In this document: one piece after another, positions 50,938 to 58,645 of the stretch
Numbering within the stretch: the first letter of the stretch is position 1
Layout of the letters: each line of letters opens with the position of its first letter
NCBI RefSeq assembly: GCF_003574835.2
Contig: NZ_CP063196.1
Span: 5,084,001 to 5,148,000 of the forward strand
Direction of reading: 5' to 3'
DNA: 64,000 bases
DNA from: Thermobifida halotolerans
GTDB lineage: Bacteria; Actinomycetota; Actinomycetes; Streptosporangiales; Streptosporangiaceae
Made by a program: the position numbers and the translations under genes
The notes under the pieces: model-generated
Told to the model about the DNA's origin: nothing
The model's database searches: none
The model's input: only the letters and a program-made list of their open reading frames with translations

Positions 50938-51426
50938 ATGTCCAACGCGCACCCTTCCGGTTTTCCGCATCTCGACCCCTCCGGCGCGGCCCGCATGGTC
51001 GACGTGTCCGCCAAGGAGGCCACCGCCCGCTCCGCCGTCGCGACCGGCCGGGTCCTGCTGTCGGCCGAGACGGTCGCGGCCCTGCGCGGAGGCGGGGTGC
51101 CCAAGGGCGACGCGCTCGCCGTGGCCCGTATCGCCGGGATCCAGGGCGCCAAGCGGACCCCCGACCTCGTCCCGCTGTGCCACCCCATCGCGGTGCACGG
51201 TGTCGACGTCGACCTGACGGTGACCGACAGCGGGGTCGACATCAGGGCCGCCGTGCGCACCGCGGACCGCACCGGCGTCGAGATGGAGGCGCTGACCTGC
51301 GTGATGACGGCCGCACTGGGGCTCATCGACATGGTCAAGGCCCTCGACCCGGAGGCGGTCGTCACCGACGTCCGGGTGGAGGAGAAGACCGGAGGCAAGA
51401 CCGGCCACTGGCGGCGCTCCGCATGA
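50938..51426 (+). CDS. moaC: Cyclic pyranopterin monophosphate synthase MoaC (162 aa)
   Basis: MoaC makes cyclic pyranopterin monophosphate, the second intermediate of molybdenum cofactor synthesis. Motifs: ARMVDVSAKEATARSA, KRTPDLVPLCHPI, VEMEALTC and IDMVKALDP. The stop overlaps the next start (ATGA), so translation is coupled to the mog-type gene. Confidence 0.96.
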   Translation: MSNAHPSGFPHLDPSGAARMVDVSAKEATARSAVATGRVLLSAETVAALRGGGVPKGDALAVARIAGIQGAKRTPDLVPLCHPIAVHGVDVDLTVTDSGVDIRAAVRTADRTGVEMEALTCVMTAALGLIDMVKALDPEAVVTDVRVEEKTGGKTGHWRRSA

Positions 51427-51932
51427 GCGGCGCGACCGTCCCCCGGGTGGTGGTCGTCACCGCGTCGGACCGGGCTGCGGCCGGGGTGTACGAGGACCGG
51501 TCGGGGCGGCTGCTCGCCGACCTGGTCGCCGAGACGGGCTGCACGGTCGACGGGCCGTGGGTGGTGCCCGACGGCGAGCCCGTCGCCGAGGCGCTGCGCC
51601 GCGCGCTGTCCGAGGGCTACGACGCGGCGCTGACCACCGGTGGCACCGGGCTGGGACCGCACGACGCCACCCCCGAGGCCACCCGGCCGCTGCTGGAGTA
51701 CGAGATTCCCGGACTCGCCGAGGCGCTGCGCGCGGCGGGCCGCGACAGGGGAGTGCCCGCCGCGGTGCTCTCCCGGGGACTGGCCGGGGTGGCCCGTGCC
51801 GGGGACCACCGCATGCTCGTGGTCAACCTGCCCGGATCCTCCGGCGGGGTACGCGACGGCATGGCGGTGCTCGCTCCCGTCCTGGTCCACGCCGTCGACC
51901 AGATCCGGGGCGGCGACCACCCCCGCCCGTGA
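51423..51932 (+). CDS. mog: Molybdopterin adenylyltransferase, MoaB/Mog family (169 aa)
   Basis: Adenylylates molybdopterin before metal insertion by MoeA. The MoCF-binding motif LTTGGTGLGPHDATPEAT is intact, followed by EIPGLAEALR and NLPGSSGGVRD. The ATG overlaps the moaC stop by 4 nt. With glp and moaC it forms a compact cofactor cluster. Confidence 0.95.
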   Translation: MSGATVPRVVVVTASDRAAAGVYEDRSGRLLADLVAETGCTVDGPWVVPDGEPVAEALRRALSEGYDAALTTGGTGLGPHDATPEATRPLLEYEIPGLAEALRAAGRDRGVPAAVLSRGLAGVARAGDHRMLVVNLPGSSGGVRDGMAVLAPVLVHAVDQIRGGDHPRP

Positions 51933-51997
51933 CCACCGGAACGGGAACTTTTCCGGGATCGTCTTCCCGATCGGCGGGTGAAGGAGAATGATGGGTC

Positions 51998-52684
51998 GTG
52001 GAGGGCGACACGAGGACGGTGAGACGGATGCGTGGTTGGCCGGTGTCCCTGGCCGAGGGGGATGTCGGGCTGCGTCCGCTCAGGCTGCGTGACGCCGCCG
52101 CACTGCGCGAGACCCGTGCCCGCAACGCCGAGTGGCTGCGTCCCTGGGAGCCCACCCACCCCGAGACGCCGCTGCAGCAGGACGGACTGCTGCCCTACCT
52201 GGTCATGGTGCAGTCGATCCGCAGGGAGGCCCGCCACGGCGTCGCGATGCCGTGGGCGATCACCTGGGCGGACCGGTTCGTCGGTCAGCTCACGGTCGGC
52301 GCGATCACCTGGGGGGCGGCGCGTTCGGCGCAGGTCGGCTACTGGATCGACAGCGCCTACGCCGGACACGGGATCATGCCCACGGCCGTCGCGTTGGCGG
52401 TCGACCACTCCTTCTTCACCGTGGGCCTGCACCGGATCGAGGCCAGTATCCGCCCGGAGAACCACAAGAGCCGCCGCGTGGTCGAGAAGCTCGGGTTCCG
52501 TGAGGAGGGGCTGCGCGAACGGCAGTTGCACATCGACGGCGCGTGGCGGGACCACCTCTGCTACGCCCTCACCGTCGAGGACGTCCCCGAGGGGCTGCTC
52601 GCGCGGTGGCGGCGGACCCGGATGCGCCAGAGTGAGGCGGGGAAGGCGCGGGGAGCGGTGCGGAGCCGGTTCGAGCACCCCTGA
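51998..52684 (+). CDS. GNAT N-acetyltransferase, RimJ/RimL type (228 aa)
   Basis: Starts with GLRPLRLRDAAALRETRARN. It has the acetyl-CoA-binding region around GYWIDSAYAGHGIMPTAV and the family ending RIEASIRPENHKSRRVVEKL. RimJ/RimL-type enzymes acetylate protein N-termini, including ribosomal proteins; the actual substrate here is unknown. GTG at 51998 has AAGGAGAA about 10 nt upstream; ATG at 52028 is an alternative. Confidence 0.9.
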   Translation: MEGDTRTVRRMRGWPVSLAEGDVGLRPLRLRDAAALRETRARNAEWLRPWEPTHPETPLQQDGLLPYLVMVQSIRREARHGVAMPWAITWADRFVGQLTVGAITWGAARSAQVGYWIDSAYAGHGIMPTAVALAVDHSFFTVGLHRIEASIRPENHKSRRVVEKLGFREEGLRERQLHIDGAWRDHLCYALTVEDVPEGLLARWRRTRMRQSEAGKARGAVRSRFEHP

Positions 52685-53136
52685 AACGGCGCGGGGACCT
52701 CTTCCGGGACGATCCGGATCCGGAACGCGCGCCACGGCTTCGGTCGAGTTCCGGGCATGGGGAGCGCCAGTTTGCTACTCTCCGTATCTGTTGGGCGGCT
52801 TTCTGTCCGGTCCGTCTTGACCAGTGCCTTCTCCGGGAAAACGGGGGCCGGAGATAAAGGACAAGAATAGATCTCACGACACTCCGGTTCCAATACCGCG
52901 CATTCCTGGACACCGGGTCGTACGGTGCGAATGGGCGCATCAGTGATGCGGACAGTGTGTACATATGGTGCGTGGGGACGGCAGGATGACGAGTGGCAGG
53001 GTGACTCCAGGGCTCACCGTGCCCTGGCCTGCGGGTCTCCCCTCCGCGGAATGAGCGCGCCCGTGAGGTCGGCACCGGAGCACACGCGAGAGGGACGCCG
53101 GACGACGTTCATGGACCGGCGATGCGAGGAGGGGCG
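52685..53136. other. Intergenic region before the glpR/sepX-like gene, no gene seen
   Basis: About 450 bp. The stretch 52790-52890 is less GC-rich and could contain a promoter, but I could not pair -35 and -10 boxes convincingly. GAGGAGGGG at 53126-53134 is the ribosome site of the next gene. Confidence 0.5.
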
Positions 53137-53775
53137 TTGAGCAGCTCTCCTCTGTATCTGGCGATCGTGGCCGTGTGGATTCTTGTCCTCGTGCCGATGC
53201 TGCTGCGCCGCGACGCCGCCGACCCCGCCGCTGACGGACTCCGCCGCGACCCGGTCGAGGACGGCGAGGCCGGGGACGGGCCCGACGGAGAATCCGAGGC
53301 CGCCGAGGCGACCGGGGAGGTGCCCGAGGACGACGCGGTGGCGGAGACGGACGTGGAGCACTCCTCGCACCGGTCGGTCACGCACACCACACGGTCCGAG
53401 CCGCCCCCCGTGGTCACCCGGCCGGTCCGCGCCAGCCGGGCCAGGATCATCGCGCGTCGCCGTCGCCGCACCAGCGGGCTGGTGCTGCTGCTGCTCGCCA
53501 CCGGGGTGGCCGTGGCCGTGGACCTGGGGCCGTGGTGGGTGCTCGTTCCGCCCGCTGTGCTGATGGCGGGGCATCTGGCGCTGCTGCGCGAGGCGGCCAG
53601 GGCCGACGCGGAGCGGCGCGCCGCCGAACTGGCCAGGCGGCGCCGCCGCGAGAGGACGCGCGCCCGCCGCGCCGCGGACGCCGCACGCCAGGCCGAGATC
53701 GTCGAGATCACCGACCGGCGCAACCAGGTCTACGACCAGTACACCGACGCCCAGCGCCGTGCCGCGGGCGACTGA
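53137..53775 (+). CDS. GlpR/SepX-like membrane protein (212 aa)
   Basis: A first transmembrane helix lies at the very N-terminus (LYLAIVAVWILVLVPMLL, ~5-22). An acidic then basic linker follows, a second helix pair lies near ~105-145, and the end is a highly basic coiled coil (AAELARRRRRERTRARRAAD). This matches GlpR of corynebacteria and SepX of Streptomyces, membrane partners of Glp at the division site. TTG at 53137 (MSSSPLYLA) has the ribosome site just upstream; an in-frame ATG at 53122 overlaps that site. Synteny with glp supports the call. Confidence 0.85.
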   Translation: MSSSPLYLAIVAVWILVLVPMLLRRDAADPAADGLRRDPVEDGEAGDGPDGESEAAEATGEVPEDDAVAETDVEHSSHRSVTHTTRSEPPPVVTRPVRASRARIIARRRRRTSGLVLLLLATGVAVAVDLGPWWVLVPPAVLMAGHLALLREAARADAERRAAELARRRRRERTRARRAADAARQAEIVEITDRRNQVYDQYTDAQRRAAGD

Positions 53776-53898
53776 GGGGACGCCGCTCCGGCGCCCCCGG
53801 GGTCCGGCGGAGCCTCGTGTCCCGGTGGACCCCGATCCGTTCGAAACAGCGCTGCGAAGCTGGTAACCTCTTAGACGTCGTCTCGCGGCGACAGGCAA

Positions 53899-53972
53899 GG
53901 GGCTATAGCGCAGTCCGGTAGCGCACCTCGTTCGCATCGAGGGGGTCAGGGGTTCAAATCCCCTTAGCTCCA
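53899..53972 (+). tRNA. tRNA-Ala (anticodon CGC)
   Basis: This 74-nt sequence has a 7-bp acceptor stem GGGGCTA/TAGCTCC (one G-U), anticodon stem CCTCG/CGAGG with loop TTCGCAT, and T arm AGGGGTTCAAATCCCCT. The loop gives CGC, reading GCG (Ala). Confidence 0.93.
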
Positions 53973-53978
53973 CATCAG

Positions 53979-54009
53979 AAGGCCCGTCCCATCCGCTGGG
54001 GCGGGCCTT
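53979..54009 (+). terminator. Terminator of tRNA-Ala
   Basis: A 12-bp stem AAGGCCCGTCCC / GGGGCGGGCCTT (one G-U pair) with a 7-nt loop begins 7 nt after the tRNA. Confidence 0.85.
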
Positions 54010-54632
54010 CGCCGTACACGCGCGCCGATTCTCTTTCCGGTGGGACTTCGGGGCGCCGAGGCCGGTCCAACCGCGTCCACAAAGATCATCACCGGTTTAT
54101 CGCACCGCGGCCGAGGACGGGAAACAGAACCGAATTCCGACCGCGGGCCGACGGCAAATCGGTGATCCCCGACAGCGCCGCCCGAGGTGAATAGCCGCCC
54201 GCCGACCGGAGCGGCCCGCGCCGGTCGAGCCCACCGGAACTCCGCTTTTCCCGGCTTGTACCGGGGACCGCGCAACTCATTGGGCCCAATGGGCGAGAGC
54301 CGTACCGGTGGCCGGAGCGTCCCGCACCACTTCGGTCCCGCAGGCGCCGTCCGGCAACGCACATGCCCCGGACGCCAGGAGGACCGCGGCGCTCCCACCA
54401 CCACCGAAAGGCGCCCCGCCGGAGTCCCGCGGGTTCCGGCGGGCGGGAGAACTCCGGCTTTCACCGTGCTTCGGGAGCAGAAGCCCAGCTCCCGAATAGT
54501 GACTATCAGCGCGAAGAATCTCATTGCGGCTGAACCGTGAAAATTGGGCTCTTCTGGGTATTGTGCACTTCCCGCCCTATAGGCCATCTTGTGACACGGG
54601 GATGGACATGAGTGACAACCGAAGGGTGCATT
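54010..54632. other. Intergenic region before the secreted peptide, no gene seen
   Basis: About 620 bp without credible genes. The last 150 bp are less GC-rich. They include CTATAGG (54578-54584) and a TTGTGACA box (54592-54599), which may belong to a promoter for the peptide gene. Confidence 0.45.
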
Positions 54633-54851
54633 GTGATCAAGAAGATCTGCGTAGTGGCCGCCTTGACCACCGCGGCCATATTCGGCTCGGCCGGTGCGGC
54701 GTCGGCTGACGCACCGGGTACCGAGTTCAGAGGCTGGACCTGGTGGTTGGGGACCGGGACCACCGAAATCGCCGACGAAATCGCCGACGCCGTCGTGGCG
54801 GAGAGCGACGACGACGGCGGGTTCACCATCCTCGGCTGGACCTGGTGGTAA
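54633..54851 (+). CDS. Small secreted peptide with two GWTWW motifs (72 aa)
   Basis: GTG at 54633 is preceded by GAAGGGT. The product has a classical Sec signal peptide (MIKKICVVAALTTAAIFGSA, cleavage after ASA or ADA near residue 25-27). That leaves a mature part of about 45 residues. The mature part carries GWTWW at 34-38 and again as the last five residues (68-72), separated by an acidic segment (EIADEIADAVVAESDDD). There is no Cys in the mature region, so no lanthipeptide-like chemistry. I do not recognise a family; tandem Trp motifs suggest surface, membrane or self-assembly activity (inference). Confidence 0.75.
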   Translation: MIKKICVVAALTTAAIFGSAGAASADAPGTEFRGWTWWLGTGTTEIADEIADAVVAESDDDGGFTILGWTWW

Positions 54852-55210
54852 AGACCACGACCCCGACGCACTCGTGACTCCGGCGCCCGGTTCCGCGCTC
54901 CGCGGGCCGGGCGTCCGTCCGTCCCGCAGCCCGGGTGTGTCCACTCCAACGGCGATGACCGAACCACCGAAACGGAGGACCGTAACCGCCGCCGGTGCTT
55001 CGGATGGTTCCGTGGCCGCGGCCACCACACGGCCACAGCCTGCCCGAACCGACGGCAGCCACGCCTCCGCCCGCCGTGGGGGATTGACGGACACGGCCGC
55101 CGGTCATGCTTCTGGACGACCTCGCGGCGCGCGAGGACACCACACAGCCGGGCTCGGCCCCCGGCCGGTTGCTGTCCCGCCCGGCGCGGCCACGAACGGG
55201 AGGGAGCGAC
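54852..55210. other. Intergenic region, no gene seen
   Basis: About 360 bp of very GC-rich sequence between two plus-strand genes. Open frames on both strands lack ribosome sites and protein character. Confidence 0.5.
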
Positions 55211-55717
55211 GTGACAGACCGGTCGGAGCAGCACGACGAGGGCGGATACTACTTCGTCGACGACACGTCGGAGAACGTCGCCGACCCGTCGACCGAGGCG
55301 GCCTCCGCGGAACCGGAGCCGCCCGCCGCGGAACCGGAACGCAGCTTCCGACGCACGACTCCGGCACAGCTCAAGAGCATCCGCCCGGAACGGCCCAAGG
55401 GGTACTGGGGGCTGGTCTCCGGAACCGGGCTGTACGTGGTGGCCTCGGCGGGAAGCGCCGCCTACCTCCCGGTCGGCGTGCGTCTCACCGGGCACGCCGT
55501 GTTCTGGCTGGCCCTCGGGGCCGCGCTGCTGGCGACCGTCCACCGGGAACGGACACACGGATGGGAGCCCGGGCCCCGGTGGCCGTGGGCCGCCGCGCTC
55601 GTCTGCGGCACCCTCGCCGTCGAGGTGCTCGTCGCGGCGGTGAGCCCGCTGTGGATCATCATCGGTTCGGCGGTGGTGCTGTCCGTGGTCGTGCTGATCC
55701 TGCTGATGCTGGGATGA
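55211..55717 (+). CDS. Hypothetical membrane protein (168 aa)
   Basis: An acidic N-terminal ~50 residues is followed by three to four hydrophobic helices (about 66-90, 92-112 and 122-168, the last long enough for two). There is no recognisable domain. GTG at 55211 follows GGGAGGGAGCGAC. It is convergent with tatB. Confidence 0.8.
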   Translation: MTDRSEQHDEGGYYFVDDTSENVADPSTEAASAEPEPPAAEPERSFRRTTPAQLKSIRPERPKGYWGLVSGTGLYVVASAGSAAYLPVGVRLTGHAVFWLALGAALLATVHRERTHGWEPGPRWPWAAALVCGTLAVEVLVAAVSPLWIIIGSAVVLSVVVLILLMLG

Positions 55718-55769
55718 CAGCGCGGCGGACGGGAGACCCGCCCCGCACGGGCCGCGACCGCCCCGGCCG

Positions 55770-56090
55770 TCAGGTGGCCTCGTCGTCGAAGGGCGGACGC
55801 CGGCCGTTCAACCGCGCCGACACGCTCAGCGGAGCCGCGTCCTCCTCGTCCGAGGCCTCCCAGAAGTGCTTCTGCACGAACCGTTTGGGGTTGAGGTCCT
55901 CGACGTCGAAGTCCCTGTACTCGGGCCCCAGTCCCTCGCGGATGTCCTTCTTGGCGTTGTCGGCCAGACGGCGCAGTTGCCGCAGCGCCCGACCGGCCTG
56001 CGCCGCGAACTTGGGAAGCTGGTCGGGCCCCAGGACCAGGAGCGCGAGAATCCCCAGGACGAGGAACTCGCCCGCCCCGATATTGAACAT
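55770..56090 (-). CDS. tatB: Sec-independent translocase subunit TatB (106 aa)
   Basis: TatB with TatC binds twin-arginine signal peptides. The N-terminal helix MFNIGAGEFLVLGILALLVL is followed by GPDQLPKFAAQAGRAL and an amphipathic helix. It ends in a polar tail and is short for a TatB. The Glu in the helix and the LGPxxLP hinge are conserved. tatC is not in the window. Confidence 0.9.
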   Translation of the reverse strand: MFNIGAGEFLVLGILALLVLGPDQLPKFAAQAGRALRQLRRLADNAKKDIREGLGPEYRDFDVEDLNPKRFVQKHFWEASDEEDAAPLSVSARLNGRRPPFDDEAT

Positions 56091-56134
56091 GCGCCTTCCT
56101 CCACAGAGCCCACACGATCCGGCCTCCTAGCAGA

Positions 56135-56935
56135 TTAACCCTTCCCGGAGGGCCCACCCGCCAGCACCCGACCGTTCCCGCCACGTCCCGGTGACCCCGC
56201 TCGGCTCCCCGGTCCCAGCACCAGCCTGGCCGTCAGCAGCACCACCGCGCCCAGCAGCCAGCCGCCCAGCGACTCGCTGAGCCAGTGGTAGTCCAGGACG
56301 GTCATCATCGTGCCTACCGCGGCCACGGGAACAAGCGAGAAACCCAGGGCGAACCGCAGCCGTCGGGGGTGGGGAAACAGCCCGCTGCCGCCGAAGAGCA
56401 GCCACGCCGCCAGCGGATAGGTGAGCGCGGCGTTCGCCGAGTGCCCCGAGGGAAAGGAGACGTATCCCTCGTACGACCCCGCACCGGAGAGGAGCGCGGC
56501 GCCCGCCCAGTCCACCACGTTGCCCCACCCCGGTGCGACGACGTCCACCCCGAGCACCGGGGGAGTGCGGCCGACCGCCACCTTCAGCAGGGTGCCCATG
56601 ACCGCCAGCGATCCCAGGCCGGTCAGCACCGCCAGGATCGGCCGAGGACCGTTCCCGCGCAGCACCGCCCACAGGCCCAGGCCGACCAGCAGCGGAACCG
56701 TCACCAGGCGCTGCCCCAACCGCGCCACGGCCACCGCCAGCGCCAGTAGCGGCCCCTCCGGCTGGCGCGGGTCGACCAACGCGTGGACCGGCCAGTCCAG
56801 CGCGGTCAGCGGCCCCTGCACCAGCACCTGCCAGGTCACCACCGCCAGCGCCGCCACCGCCGCGGCCAGCCAGCCCACCAGGGACAGCGGCCGGGCAGGG
56901 GACCCGTCCGGGGAAGCGGTCCGGTGCGACGTCAC
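56135..56935 (-). CDS. PAP2-family phosphatase (266 aa)
   Basis: Six hydrophobic helices and the PAP2 signature: KVAVGRTPP (motif 1), FPSGHSANA (motif 2) and a degenerate third motif near VLDYHWLSESLGGWLLG. Members dephosphorylate lipid phosphates such as undecaprenyl diphosphate or phosphatidate; the substrate is not deducible. GTG start with AAAGGA about 6 nt upstream. It lies 44 bp upstream of tatB on the same strand. Confidence 0.88.
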   Translation of the reverse strand: MTSHRTASPDGSPARPLSLVGWLAAAVAALAVVTWQVLVQGPLTALDWPVHALVDPRQPEGPLLALAVAVARLGQRLVTVPLLVGLGLWAVLRGNGPRPILAVLTGLGSLAVMGTLLKVAVGRTPPVLGVDVVAPGWGNVVDWAGAALLSGAGSYEGYVSFPSGHSANAALTYPLAAWLLFGGSGLFPHPRRLRFALGFSLVPVAAVGTMMTVLDYHWLSESLGGWLLGAVVLLTARLVLGPGSRAGSPGRGGNGRVLAGGPSGKG

Positions 56936-57141
56936 TGCCCGTCCTTTCCACGGATCGACTCGGCGGAGTTCAGCCTAGATCCCGTACCCCCGGACAGGGG
57001 GCAACCGGACTCCCCGTCCGGGCACCGCCGCCCTCCCGGCGGACGGAACGGGACGTACCGGAGGCCTCGGGCGCTTCACGCTGCCCCCGCACCGACACGT
57101 TAGGGTGACCCGGAAAACACACGGGACGAACGGGGGAACAG

Positions 57142-58065
57142 GTGGCGGGCTGGGGGCTGCGGGAACAGGTGGCCGGGCTCGTCGACTCCCGGTGGTTCCA
57201 GAACACCGTCATCGCGATGATCGTGGTCAACGGGATCATCCTGGGACTGGAGACCTACGAGGCCCGCTTCGAGTTGCTGGACCACAACTGGATGCTGGTG
57301 GAGGGCTGCTTCCTCGCCTTCTTCGCCACCGAACTGGCACTCAAGATCCTCGCGCGCGGAGCCGCGTTCTTCAGGGACGCCTGGAACTGGTTCGACCTGG
57401 TCGTGGTGGGAATCGCCCTGGTCCCCCTGACGGGAAGCTTCGCGGTCCTGCGGCTGGTGCGGGTGCTGCGCCTGCTCCGCCTGGTCAGCGTCATCCCCAG
57501 CCTGCGGCACATCGTCAACGCGCTGTTCCGCTCCGTTCCCGGCCTGGGCACCGTCATCGCGCTGCTGTTCGCCGTCATGTACACCGCGGCGGTCATGGGC
57601 GAGCAGCTGTTCGGGGAGATCTCCCCCGGCTACTTCGGCAACCTGGGAGTCAGCCTCTACACCCTGTTCATGCTGCTGACCACGGAGAACTGGCCGGACA
57701 TCTCCGACTCGGTGATCGACCAGGCCCCCTACGCCTGGATCTTCTTCGTCAGCTACATCGTGATCAGCGCCTTCATCGTGCTCAACCTGATCATCGGTGT
57801 GATCGTGACCACGATGGAGGAGGAGGTCAACGCCCACCGCTGGGAGGAGGACCAGGAGTTGGAACTGGCGCAGCACCGAACGGTCATGCTGCGCCTGGAC
57901 CAGTTGAGCGAACAGGTCGCCATCCTCTCCGCGCAGTTGAGAACGCTCGGCGTGGCCGTCGAGGAGGCGAGCGTCCAGCAGGACGGACACGAACGCGTGC
58001 AGAACACGAAGCGGCCCCCCGCCGGAAGGAGGCGGAGGGCCAGAAGAAGAAACAGGCGACGCTGA
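57142..58065 (+). CDS. One-domain voltage-gated cation channel (307 aa)
   Basis: Six-helix bacterial Nav/Cav-type channel that would assemble as a tetramer. S4 carries arginines every third residue (R104, R107, R110, R113). The pore helix and filter read LLTTENWPDI, with T181-E182-N183-W184 in the place of the NaChBac-type LESW. S6 (~203-224) leads into a cytoplasmic coiled coil (~232-262) and a basic tail. GTG at 57142 follows GGGGGA. Ion selectivity cannot be read with certainty; a filter Glu is present. Confidence 0.92.
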   Translation: MAGWGLREQVAGLVDSRWFQNTVIAMIVVNGIILGLETYEARFELLDHNWMLVEGCFLAFFATELALKILARGAAFFRDAWNWFDLVVVGIALVPLTGSFAVLRLVRVLRLLRLVSVIPSLRHIVNALFRSVPGLGTVIALLFAVMYTAAVMGEQLFGEISPGYFGNLGVSLYTLFMLLTTENWPDISDSVIDQAPYAWIFFVSYIVISAFIVLNLIIGVIVTTMEEEVNAHRWEEDQELELAQHRTVMLRLDQLSEQVAILSAQLRTLGVAVEEASVQQDGHERVQNTKRPPAGRRRRARRRNRRR

Positions 58066-58069
58066 ACGC

Positions 58070-58273
58070 TTAGAGCGCCCGAACGTCAGACGCCTGGGGG
58101 CCCTTGGGGCCCTGGGTGATCTCGAACTCGACAGCCTGGTTCTCTTCCAGGTTCCGGAAGCCAGTACCCGCGATCGCCGAGTAGTGCACGAACACGTCCG
58201 GGCCGCCGCCGTCAACGGCGATGAACCCGAAACCCTTCTCAGAGTTGAACCACTTCACGGTGCCCTGAGCCAT
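58070..58273 (-). CDS. Cold-shock protein (67 aa)
   Basis: Starts [20 protein letters not shown], with RNP1 (KGFGFI) and RNP2 (VFVHYSAI), the nucleic-acid-binding strands of the CspA fold. The start follows AGGGAGA. The family binds single-stranded RNA/DNA as RNA chaperones. Confidence 0.97.
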   Translation of the reverse strand: MAQGTVKWFNSEKGFGFIAVDGGGPDVFVHYSAIAGTGFRNLEENQAVEFEITQGPKGPQASDVRAL

Positions 58274-58645
58274 CTGCTCTCCCTTGGGGACTACAGCGGG
58301 ACCGCACTCTGCTGGTCCCGGGTTGCTGAGCGCCCGTCCCCGGGAGTCACCACCCAACCGACCAGCGCCCACGTGAGTTCCGCGAGGCGCCTGGGGCATC
58401 CATGGAAACTACAACCGCAACCGGGTTCGACCCTACCAGCAGCAAACCGGAAATGCAGAGACTCCAACGCCGTGATTTCCGGAGAAAAGTCCGCATTTGT
58501 CCGAGTGGCGTTCCTAACATTTGCCGCCACCGAATTCTGTGCTAGGGCCTGTTCGGCGGAGCCGTCCGGACCAGCGAGCGGCCGTCCGCGGCGCCCCCCG
58601 ACGGCCGAGGACCCGGAACGACCCGCCGGACAGGCCCCGAAGCGG
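58274..58645. promoter_or_regulatory. Upstream region of the cold-shock gene
   Basis: 372 bp between pmt and the cold-shock gene, with a less GC-rich part at 58440-58550. No gene seen. Room exists for a promoter and a long 5' untranslated leader, as common for csp genes, but I cannot define a promoter. Confidence 0.45.

Noticed and set aside
54187-54540. 117-residue plus-strand frame upstream of the GWTWW peptide
   Set aside because: Low-complexity Arg/Gly/Pro product, no ribosome site, and it ends just before the promoter-like AT-rich stretch.
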